Source: Candidatus Nitrosopumilus sp. (GTDB lineage Archaea > Thermoproteota > Nitrososphaeria > Nitrososphaerales > Nitrosopumilaceae). From it: DNA of 9,745 nucleotides. The notes beneath the pieces were generated by a model. That model was given only the letters and a program-made list of their open reading frames with translations, was not told where the DNA came from and ran no database searches. Below, piece after piece: positions 1 to 5,468 of the stretch (positions within the stretch are counted from its first letter, which is position 1; the number at the start of each line of letters is the position of its first letter). The translations under genes were made by a program, and so were the position numbers. The DNA lies in NCBI GenBank assembly GCA_013203245.1, contig JABMOR010000019.1, positions 1 through 9,745 of the forward strand, given 5' to 3'.

Positions 1-492
1 GGCTGCTGGAGCACCTGCTCCCCCTTTCTTAACTGGAGCTGCCAATCCGCCTTTAGCGACACCAACTGCTCCACCTTTTCTACCAGAAGTTCTAGTTCTT
101 TGTCCTCTAACTTTAAGACCGCTTAGATGTCGATAACCTCTCCAACTTACGGCGACTCTTTCTCTTTCAATATCATTTCTTAATGTAAATGGAATATCTG
201 ATGTTAACAAATGCAAATCTGCACCAGTTTCAATATCTTTTCTTCTGTTAAGGAACCATATTGGAACATTACTTGCAATAGGATCTAAGATTAATTTCTC
301 AATTGCTTGAACATTTTCATCTGTAAGATTACCTATGTTGGAATTTGGTTTTATTTTTAAAATATCAAGAATAGCTGTTGCAAAGTTAAAGCCAAGACCT
401 TTAATCTGAGTTAATCCGATAACCATTTTCTTCTCTCCACGGATATCGTTTCCTACAATTCTGACAATATGTCTATATTCTTGTGCGCTCAA
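1..492 (-). CDS. rps13: 30S ribosomal protein S13 (uS13), C-terminal end cut by window edge
   Basis: Ribosomal small-subunit head protein that contacts 16S rRNA, the P-site tRNA and the large subunit. Read on the minus strand, the frame is open for 164 codons to the left edge, with no stop seen. It begins SAQEYRHIVRIVGNDIRGEK, followed by the helix-two-turn-helix region with GLTQIKGLGFNFATAILDIL, then the basic signature RGYRHLSGLKVRGQRTRTSG, and a Gly/Ala/Lys-rich tail ending GGAGAPAA that looks close to the natural C-terminus. The start is TTG at 492: an in-frame stop lies five codons upstream, the next ATG (codon 23) would remove conserved N-terminal sequence, and a TATA-like box sits about 29 bases upstream, consistent with a leaderless or very short-leader transcript. 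In archaea S13 is usually followed by S4 and S11, which would lie left of the window. Confidence 0.95.
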   Translation of the reverse strand, partial: MSAQEYRHIVRIVGNDIRGEKKMVIGLTQIKGLGFNFATAILDILKIKPNSNIGNLTDENVQAIEKLILDPIASNVPIWFLNRRKDIETGADLHLLTSDIPFTLRNDIERERVAVSWRGYRHLSGLKVRGQRTRTSGRKGGAVGVAKGGLAAPVKKGGAGAPAA

Positions 493-517
493 GTATTCAA
501 AAATTCACAGAATCCCC

Positions 518-525
518 GATAAAAA
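518..525 (-). promoter_or_regulatory. TATA-like box for rps13
   Basis: On the minus strand this reads TTTTTATC. Its centre lies about 29 bases upstream of the TTG at 492, placing the predicted transcript start at about 495, almost on the start codon. This is the spacing seen at other promoters in the window. Archaeal TATA boxes are degenerate, so the call is moderate. Confidence 0.45.
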
Positions 526-542
526 CCATACTAGGCATCAAA

Positions 543-818
543 TTAGATGATTTTTGAAATGTGGTATAATTGAGATTCTACGATCATGCCTAATTTTGGT
601 ACTTTTTTTTGAATTTGATTATCTAAAGTCCTCATCGCTTGTCCAGTCATTACCTTGAACATTCCATAGATTGCATTTACAACATTTTTTGACTCCTCTT
701 TGGGTATCAATCTCCACACAAAAACAGTGTATTCCTTTCCCGGATGGATCCTTACTACAGAGCTTTTGCATGGTTTTTGGGATATCTTTTTCTTAATTAT
801 CTTATTGGAATAATATAT
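543..818 (-). CDS. Doubtful small coding frame or gene remnant without a standard start
   Basis: Between the rps13 promoter and the winged-helix gene lies a 364-base gap. On the minus strand one frame stays open for 91 codons, from 818 to a TAA at 543-545. Its predicted peptide is protein-like: a basic start, then VVRIHPGKEYTVFVWRLIP, an amphipathic stretch with GMFKVMTGQAMRTL, and an end at QLYHISKII. It has no ATG, GTG or TTG in its first 33 codons; the first candidate is GTG at 719, which would discard the best-looking part. A TATA-like AT-rich stretch near 842-852 on the same strand could start a transcript at about 822. A second minus-strand frame (619-771, ATG start, 50 residues, six Cys including a CC-x-C) overlaps it. 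I recognise neither. Options are a real small gene with an unusual start, a decayed gene, or chance. Confidence 0.3.
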   Translation of the reverse strand: MYYSNKIIKKKISQKPCKSSVVRIHPGKEYTVFVWRLIPKEESKNVVNAIYGMFKVMTGQAMRTLDNQIQKKVPKLGMIVESQLYHISKII

Positions 819-822
819 TCAA

Positions 823-836
823 AAAGTTATAACTTT
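823..836 (+). promoter_or_regulatory. TATA box embedded in a perfect 14-base palindrome, upstream of the winged-helix gene
   Basis: AAAGTTATAACTTT is perfectly self-complementary and contains TTATAA (827-832), centred about 27 bases before the ATG at 857. This is the expected TATA position for a leaderless transcript. A symmetric site over the TATA box is where a dimeric winged-helix repressor would compete with TATA-binding protein, so autoregulation by the downstream gene is a reasonable inference. AT-rich DNA produces such palindromes by chance more readily than balanced DNA. Confidence 0.5.
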
Positions 837-856
837 CAAAAGTTTTCCATTTTATT

Positions 857-1168
857 ATGAGTGATACGTTTGATCGTGAAAAAATTGTAGAATGTATGTT
901 TGATCCAACCACTTCTTCTATTTTAGCAGAACTTGAGGATGGGGAGAAAGAATGTTCATTTTTGGCAGAACAATCATCAGTTCCTGAATCTGAAGTTCTT
1001 GAAAGATTATCATATTTGATTGAACATGGATTTATTTCGAAACATTCTGATAATGGAAAATATGTTCTAACTGCAAATTCTGAGAAGCTTGCAAGTATAA
1101 TGGAAAATAATGATAATTTTGATGCAGCTATTAATGGATTAGAAAAAATGGATAGTTACCTAAACTGA
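857..1168 (+). CDS. Small winged-helix (ArsR-like) DNA-binding protein
   Basis: A 103-residue, mostly acidic cytoplasmic protein. Residues about 7-72 fit a winged helix-turn-helix: helix 1 (IVECMFDPTTSSILAELEDG), helix 2 (CSFLAEQSSV), a recognition helix (PESEVLERLSYLIEHGFI, 43-60), then a short beta wing (SKHSDNGKYVLT). The tail (75-103) is a probable helix that could serve dimerisation. The pattern 'separate, then bind, then LxxLxxxGFI' is typical of ArsR/MarR-like archaeal regulators. Two Cys (13 and 33) are present but do not form a recognisable metal-binding CxC motif, so metal sensing is not shown. The ATG at 857 is chosen because a TATA box lies at the leaderless distance. The 3' end overlaps the opposing membrane-protein gene by 9 bases. 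Its target is unknown; its own promoter palindrome and related half-sites near 1727-1764 suggest itself and the oxidase gene. Confidence 0.7.
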   Translation: MSDTFDREKIVECMFDPTTSSILAELEDGEKECSFLAEQSSVPESEVLERLSYLIEHGFISKHSDNGKYVLTANSEKLASIMENNDNFDAAINGLEKMDSYLN

Positions 1169-1666
1169 TCTATTTCTATTTTTAATTCCCACTATTGCAA
1201 TGGCAGCTATTCCTATCATTCCTATGATAAGAACACTAAAGGAAATTATTGATAGAATAAATTTTTTATCTGCATCAGGAAGTGATCCAATTGCGCTGGA
1301 TACATAAATCTCATTATCTATAGAACTTTCAATAATTAACTGATAAGTTCCAGATTCAAACACATCAAATTCTTTTTCAAAGGATTCTTTATTTATTTTT
1401 TCAGAAATAATTTCAGTATTTGAAGGATCTAATATTTTTGCAGATATTGTATTTTCTTGGAATTCCATTATTTGAACTGCAAAAATCCCGATAGGTGATT
1501 TTTCTTTATCAATATCAACTGAAGTGATTAAGGATTCAATCGAACTGACTTTTCCATTCCCTTGATTAATTCCCTCCAATGTTATTTGATTTTCAACCAT
1601 TGATACTACTAATCCTGCAACAATTAACAATCCAAAAATTACAATAATTAATCCTGGTTTTGGCAC
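1160..1666 (-). CDS. Membrane protein of unknown function with two TM helices and an extracytoplasmic domain
   Basis: I do not recognise this 168-residue protein. It has an N-terminal hydrophobic helix (about 5-23, IIVIFGLLIVAGLVVSMV), then about 110 mostly polar residues with alternating beta-like pattern, and a second long hydrophobic helix (about 135-161) followed by a short basic tail KNRNRSV. The stretch FEKEFDVFESGTYQLIIESS (97-116) looks like the final strands of a beta-sandwich, a little like GOLD/Ig-type domains that end in a GxYxL strand, but this is only a resemblance. Both ends are predicted on the cytoplasmic side with the domain outside. The start is GTG at 1666; a TTTAAA box is centred 26 bases upstream, fitting a leaderless transcript. 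It is divergent from the multicopper oxidase and convergent with the winged-helix gene, with which it overlaps by 9 bases. Confidence 0.75.
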   Translation of the reverse strand: MPKPGLIIVIFGLLIVAGLVVSMVENQITLEGINQGNGKVSSIESLITSVDIDKEKSPIGIFAVQIMEFQENTISAKILDPSNTEIISEKINKESFEKEFDVFESGTYQLIIESSIDNEIYVSSAIGSLPDADKKFILSIISFSVLIIGMIGIAAIAIVGIKNRNRSV

Positions 1667-1689
1667 AGATTTAGACTGATTATCTTTAC

Positions 1690-1695
1690 TTTAAA
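1690..1695 (-). promoter_or_regulatory. TATA box for the 1160-1666 membrane-protein gene
   Basis: The minus strand reads TTTAAA inside GGTTTAAAGTAA. Its centre is 26 bases before the GTG start at 1666, exactly the archaeal TATA-to-start spacing for a leaderless mRNA. Confidence 0.5.
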
Positions 1696-1707
1696 CCTAA
1701 TTTTTTA

Positions 1708-1764
1708 AAATTTGTTAGTCTTTTACAAAAAAGTTAGATTAGGCTAAAAAAGTTAGCTTAGGGC
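1708..1764 (+). repeat. Phased 19-base repeat upstream of the multicopper oxidase TATA box
   Basis: Two tandem units, 1727-1745 and 1746-1764, share AAAAAAGTTAG followed by (A/C)TTAGG, matching at 16 of the first 17 positions. A weaker third copy lies directly before them (1708-1726): its GTTAG is also exactly 19 bases away, giving GTTAG at 1714, 1733 and 1752. The array ends three bases before the TATA box of the oxidase gene, the usual place for an archaeal activator or the TFB-recognition element. It is a candidate regulator-binding array; no binding protein is known from the sequence. Confidence 0.55.
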
Positions 1765-1767
1765 AAC

Positions 1768-1774
1768 TTTATAT
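1768..1774 (+). promoter_or_regulatory. TATA box for the multicopper oxidase-ZIP operon
   Basis: TTTATAT centred at 1771 predicts transcription from about 1797. That falls inside the first codons of the longest oxidase frame and five bases before its fifth codon, ATG at 1802. It therefore favours 1802 as the true start. Confidence 0.5.
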
Positions 1775-1789
1775 CATTGTTATTTTATC

Positions 1790-2860
1790 ATGAATTTATT
1801 AATGAAAATAAAATCTCGTTCTGGTATTATGATGATGTCTATGTTTGTAATTATTGCCATATCTATTCTATTTATTGCCATTCCTGAAGGAATTAATGCC
1901 CAACAAGCAGAAAAGGTCTTTGTCACTCATAGTGGTGCAGTTGTTAAAACCACTGGTGAAATATTAGATCCTCTGTACACTAGTGCAACTGTGGAGTTTG
2001 ATCCAATGGAATATCTACGTGATTTCAACTATGGACGAATCTCACAACTTGCTGATGGTACTACACTAAGAGAATATACCCTTATTGCTCGAGATGATGA
2101 AATTATGGAGGTATCTCCTGGAATATTTTATAATGTGTGGAGCTATAATGGAACAGTTCCTGGACCTACAATTAGAGCAACCGAAGGTGATATTGTACGA
2201 GTCAAGTTCATCAACAACGGGGAAAAAGAACACACCATACATTTCCATGGAATTCATCCTGCTGAAATGGACGGTGTCTTTGAACCAGTAGGTGGAAATG
2301 GTGGACAGTTTGTTTATGAGTTTATTGCTGGTCCTGCTGGAGTTCATCCATATCATTGTCATGTTATGCCATTAGAGGAACATATTGTTCATGGCCTATA
2401 TGGTGTCTTTATAGTAGATCCAAAAGAAAAACGTCCACCAGCTGATGAGATGGTAATGGTTCTAAACGGTTTGGACACTGATTTTGATACTGAAAATAAT
2501 TTCTATGCTGCAAATACAATTCCATTTTACTATCAACACCATCCAATTCAGATTAATACTGATGAATTAATTCGAATTTATGTAGTCAATATGGTAGAGT
2601 TTGATCCAATAAATAATTTCCACCTACATGGAAATCTGTACAAATATTATCCAACTGGAACTGACATTGTACCGTCATTTTACACTGACATGATTACTCT
2701 GTCCCAAACAGAACGAGGAATAATGGAATTTGAATACAAGTATCCTGGAAAATATTTGTTTCATGCACACAAAGTTGAGTTTTCAGAAAAAGGATGGGTT
2801 GGAATATTCATGGTAAATGAAAACAAAAAAGGTATATGGTCTGAAGGATATGGAAGTTAG
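1790..2860 (+). CDS. Two-domain multicopper oxidase, type 1 copper in domain 1 (type C-like)
   Basis: An exported oxidase of up to 356 residues that should take electrons from a substrate (metal ion or other) at a type 1 copper and reduce O2 at a trinuclear cluster. An N-terminal hydrophobic segment (about 13-36) ends in EGINA-QQ, a plausible signal cleavage site. Cupredoxin domain 1 spans about 95-210 and domain 2 about 215-345. Trinuclear ligands are complete: H151-F-H153, H189-C-H191, H278-L-H280 and H325-A-H327, eight His. Type 1 ligands are H148, C190 and H198, with Leu203 at the axial position. Domain 2 has Ala326 where a type 1 Cys would be. Copper nitrite reductase NirK has similar architecture, but here His151 sits where its catalytic Asp lies and both HxH pairs are intact, so an O2-reducing oxidase is favoured. 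Proteins of this size act as trimers. The start may be Met5 (1802), as the TATA box suggests. It overlaps the ZIP gene. Confidence 0.9.
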   Translation: MNLLMKIKSRSGIMMMSMFVIIAISILFIAIPEGINAQQAEKVFVTHSGAVVKTTGEILDPLYTSATVEFDPMEYLRDFNYGRISQLADGTTLREYTLIARDDEIMEVSPGIFYNVWSYNGTVPGPTIRATEGDIVRVKFINNGEKEHTIHFHGIHPAEMDGVFEPVGGNGGQFVYEFIAGPAGVHPYHCHVMPLEEHIVHGLYGVFIVDPKEKRPPADEMVMVLNGLDTDFDTENNFYAANTIPFYYQHHPIQINTDELIRIYVVNMVEFDPINNFHLHGNLYKYYPTGTDIVPSFYTDMITLSQTERGIMEFEYKYPGKYLFHAHKVEFSEKGWVGIFMVNENKKGIWSEGYGS

Positions 2861-4031
2861 TAACAAGTACTCAAAAGGAAAATTGATTGCAAGTGGTGTA
2901 ATTCCATTTGCGTTTTTAATCATATTGATTGCATACATTTTTGGCCCTGGATCTGAATTATTAGATTTGGGCATTCCATTACCTGAGATAACCATGGAAA
3001 AAGTAGATTTTCTAGATTCTGAAATTCAGGTTACAGTTAGAAACACTGGTCCAATACCTGTTGAAATTGCAATGGCAGATATCAATGATAGGATACAACC
3101 AGCAGCAGTTGAACCTGACAGATACTTAGAACGATATGAAACAGCTCTGGTTAGAATTCCTTTTGAATGGAATGAGGCAGAACCCTATAGAATTGGAATT
3201 ACAGTTGAGGATGGAACTAGATTTGAAAAAGAGATTGAAGCAGCAGCTCCTGCATTAGAACCAAGCCTTGAACTTGTAGGATTTTTTGCAATAATTGGAA
3301 CTTATGTGGGAATAATTCCTGTGATGATTGGACTACTTTGGTTGCCATTTATCAAAAGAATTAGCAAACAAAAATATCATTTCTTTTTGGCTTTAACTGT
3401 CGGTCTATTGCTTTTCTTAGCAATTGATTCCATCGAAGAAGCATTGGATGTTTCCAATGAAAGTTTAGCTAAAAGTTTCAATGGTACTTTACTTGTTGCT
3501 ACTGTTGTGGTTTTATCTTTTCTTGGATTGTATTATTCGGGAGAGAAAATTGTCAAAAGAGCTGAATCTTCAAAACTGGCAAAACCTGTTGCCATAGCTT
3601 TAATGATATCTATTGGAATTGGCTTACATAATTTTGGTGAGGGACTTGCAATTGGTGCATCCGTAGGATTGGGTTCTATTGCTTTTAGCACATTTTTGAT
3701 TGTGGGTTTTGCATTACACAATACTACTGAAGGAATTGCAATTGCAGCACCCATGTCTAGAGGAAAATTAATGATTGGAAAACTTATTGCTATGGGCCTA
3801 ATTGCAGGATCTCCTGCTATTTTTGGTGCATGGGTTGGTGGTTTTGTATACTCACCATTCACTTCTGTCATATTTCTTGCAATTGGAGCAGGTGCAATTT
3901 TTCAGGTGATTGTTGTAATAATGAAGTGGATAAAAGAGGAAAGTCAGAACAACATGTCTAGTTCTGCAGTAATCTCTGGTTTTGCTGTAGGTATGTTGGT
4001 AATGTATCTTACGAGTATCTTTGTTTATTAG
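2817..4031 (+). CDS. ZIP-family divalent metal permease (GufA/ZupT-like) with N-terminal extracytoplasmic domain
   Basis: Membrane permease expected to import Zn2+, Fe2+ or Mn2+. The ZIP core occupies about 152-404 with roughly eight helices. The two binding helices carry HNFGEG (271-276) and HNTTEG (301-306), matching the HNxxEG pairs of the GufA/ZupT branch. Ahead of it is an extra part: one helix (about 24-42) and a soluble beta-rich domain (about 55-145, EITMEKVDFLDSEIQVTVRN onward) predicted outside the membrane; ordinary prokaryotic ZIPs of about 250-300 residues lack this. The frame opens at ATG 2817, overlapping the oxidase by 44 bases; Met12 at 2850 would shorten the overlap to 11 bases and is an equally good start. 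Either way, co-transcription and translational coupling with the oxidase are likely. The stop overlaps that of the opposing CDF gene by 4 bases. Metal specificity cannot be read from the sequence. Confidence 0.88.
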   Translation: MKTKKVYGLKDMEVSNKYSKGKLIASGVIPFAFLIILIAYIFGPGSELLDLGIPLPEITMEKVDFLDSEIQVTVRNTGPIPVEIAMADINDRIQPAAVEPDRYLERYETALVRIPFEWNEAEPYRIGITVEDGTRFEKEIEAAAPALEPSLELVGFFAIIGTYVGIIPVMIGLLWLPFIKRISKQKYHFFLALTVGLLLFLAIDSIEEALDVSNESLAKSFNGTLLVATVVVLSFLGLYYSGEKIVKRAESSKLAKPVAIALMISIGIGLHNFGEGLAIGASVGLGSIAFSTFLIVGFALHNTTEGIAIAAPMSRGKLMIGKLIAMGLIAGSPAIFGAWVGGFVYSPFTSVIFLAIGAGAIFQVIVVIMKWIKEESQNNMSSSAVISGFAVGMLVMYLTSIFVY

Positions 4032-5380
4032 TCTGGTTCTGGATGAATCGTAATTACTGAATTTTTAATTTCCATTCTAATAATGTGCTCAATTTCTGAT
4101 GTCAAATCATGAACTTTTTCAATTGACCAATCTTTGTTAAATGAACAATCAATATCTATTTTGAGAATATTCTCAAATTTCAAAGATACTATTCTGCCTA
4201 TTTTCATAATGCTTGGATATTTTTCTAATACGGCTTTGATTCTTTCTTCAGTTTCACTATCTTCTATGTTGATATTTTCTGGAACTGTTACAAATGGTTC
4301 TAGATGGATTGTGGCATGTGTGATGTCTGGAATATTTTCTTGAATTTTTTGCTCTATTATTTCTGAAATTTTATGTGCTGATGATAAATTGATTCCTCTG
4401 TCTACCATTACGTGTAAATTAGAATATGTCTTGTTCTTTGTCTTATGGGTAGTTACATTATGAACCCCTTTAACGCCATCTACACTTTTTGCAATTTCTA
4501 AGATTTTTGCATCTAATGGAACGTTTTTCCAATTTGGTTCAAAATGAATAGTAGTTGAAGCATTTGGAATTTCATTTTTTATGTTTTTTTCAACCATATC
4601 ACTAATTTCATGGGCTTTTTCAAAACTTGTATCTCCTCTTAATGAGATGGTAATATCAGCAAAAACAGTATCCCCTGATCTTCGCATTAGAACTGAACCT
4701 GTATCCACTACGCCTTCTGTTGACATTGAAATTTCTTTGACATTTTTTACAAGTTCTGGAGATATTACATCTGTCAAATCTAATGCTGTTTTGTATATTA
4801 ATTTCACACTTAGTACTGCCAGTAAAATTCCCAGGATTAATGCTGCAACAAAATCACCAAAGTACAAGCCATATGATACCAAAACAATTCCTACAATTGC
4901 AACTACTGTGGAACCAAGATCCATGAATGCGTGATAAAAATCTGCTTTTAAAGTAGCACCGCCAATTTGTTTAATAGATCTTCTTAAGATGATGATTCTG
5001 AAAAAGTCAATTCCAATTGTGTACAGGCCACCAATTATCGCAAATAATCCTGGTAAAACACTTGGAGGCGGACTTTGTAATCTATTAATTGATTCGTAAA
5101 TGAAAAAACAAGCAATTAGAAAAATTGCTATCCCTCCAATTAATCCTCCAAGTGATTCTATTTTTCCATGGCCATACGTATGATCTGCATCTGGAGGTTT
5201 AATTGCCAATCTTGCAGCTAAAAGTAAAACAAGAGTTACAACACTGTCTAACAATGCATGAATACTGTCAGTAATCAGTGCTAGACTATTTGAGATCAAG
5301 CCAAAAATTAGTTCTACTAAAAATGCTGAAAATATGGCTAAAAGTGAAATCTGTAAAACTTTGGTTCTTTGAACAAACAT
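4028..5380 (-). CDS. Cation diffusion facilitator (CDF) metal exporter with three C-terminal cytoplasmic domains
   Basis: Proton-coupled exporter of Zn2+ or a related divalent ion, normally a homodimer. The membrane part (about 10-205, six helices) has the transport-site pair H41-ALL-D45 in helix 2 and H150-AFM-D154 in helix 5, the HxxxD/HxxxD set usual for zinc-type CDFs, plus the helix 2-3 loop PPDADHTYGHGKIESLGG. The protein is 450 residues, against about 300 for the family. The extra length is two more copies of the dimerisation domain: copies at about 208-283, 288-363 and 373-450, each with a final 'IxxHxEP' strand (TTIHFEP, ATIHLEP, ITIHPEP) and a preceding helix (EKAHEISDMVE, SSAHKISEIIE, EKVHDLTSEIE). 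Copy 3 is the most diverged. The start is ATG at 5380 with AAGAAGGAAA before it. It is convergent with the ZIP gene. Confidence 0.92.
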   Translation of the reverse strand: MFVQRTKVLQISLLAIFSAFLVELIFGLISNSLALITDSIHALLDSVVTLVLLLAARLAIKPPDADHTYGHGKIESLGGLIGGIAIFLIACFFIYESINRLQSPPPSVLPGLFAIIGGLYTIGIDFFRIIILRRSIKQIGGATLKADFYHAFMDLGSTVVAIVGIVLVSYGLYFGDFVAALILGILLAVLSVKLIYKTALDLTDVISPELVKNVKEISMSTEGVVDTGSVLMRRSGDTVFADITISLRGDTSFEKAHEISDMVEKNIKNEIPNASTTIHFEPNWKNVPLDAKILEIAKSVDGVKGVHNVTTHKTKNKTYSNLHVMVDRGINLSSAHKISEIIEQKIQENIPDITHATIHLEPFVTVPENINIEDSETEERIKAVLEKYPSIMKIGRIVSLKFENILKIDIDCSFNKDWSIEKVHDLTSEIEHIIRMEIKNSVITIHPEPD

Positions 5381-5422
5381 TTTCCTTCTTTTTGATGTTA
5401 TCGATCACGTATTACCGTTTTC

Positions 5423-5437
5423 TATGAATCATTCATA
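5423..5437. promoter_or_regulatory. Perfect 15-base palindrome in the CDF / S-layer-like spacer
   Basis: TATGAATCATTCATA has 7-base arms around a central C. It sits in the 88-base divergent spacer, 43 bases before the CDF start and about 32 bases before the 5469 start, where it could act on either promoter. No regulator is identifiable; an operator role is inference. Confidence 0.35.
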
Positions 5438-5468
5438 CGACAATGTTATTTGTGATAAAATTTGATTT

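Noticed and set aside
2066..2362. 98-residue minus-strand frame inside the multicopper oxidase gene
   Set aside because: It lies wholly opposite the conserved copper-binding region, has unlikely composition (Ser/Asn-rich with FFF runs) and no promoter; a shadow frame.
1790..2860. Calling the copper protein a nitrite reductase (NirK)
   Set aside because: Both HxH pairs and the HCH motif give a complete trinuclear set, and the NirK catalytic Asp position is His.
3533..3871. 112-residue minus-strand frame opposite the ZIP core
   Set aside because: Proline- and isoleucine-rich complement of the transmembrane coding strand; the plus frame has clear family motifs.
4581..4934. 117-residue plus-strand frame opposite the CDF gene
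   Set aside because: Ser/Thr/Ile-rich antisense of a gene whose own frame has clear catalytic motifs.
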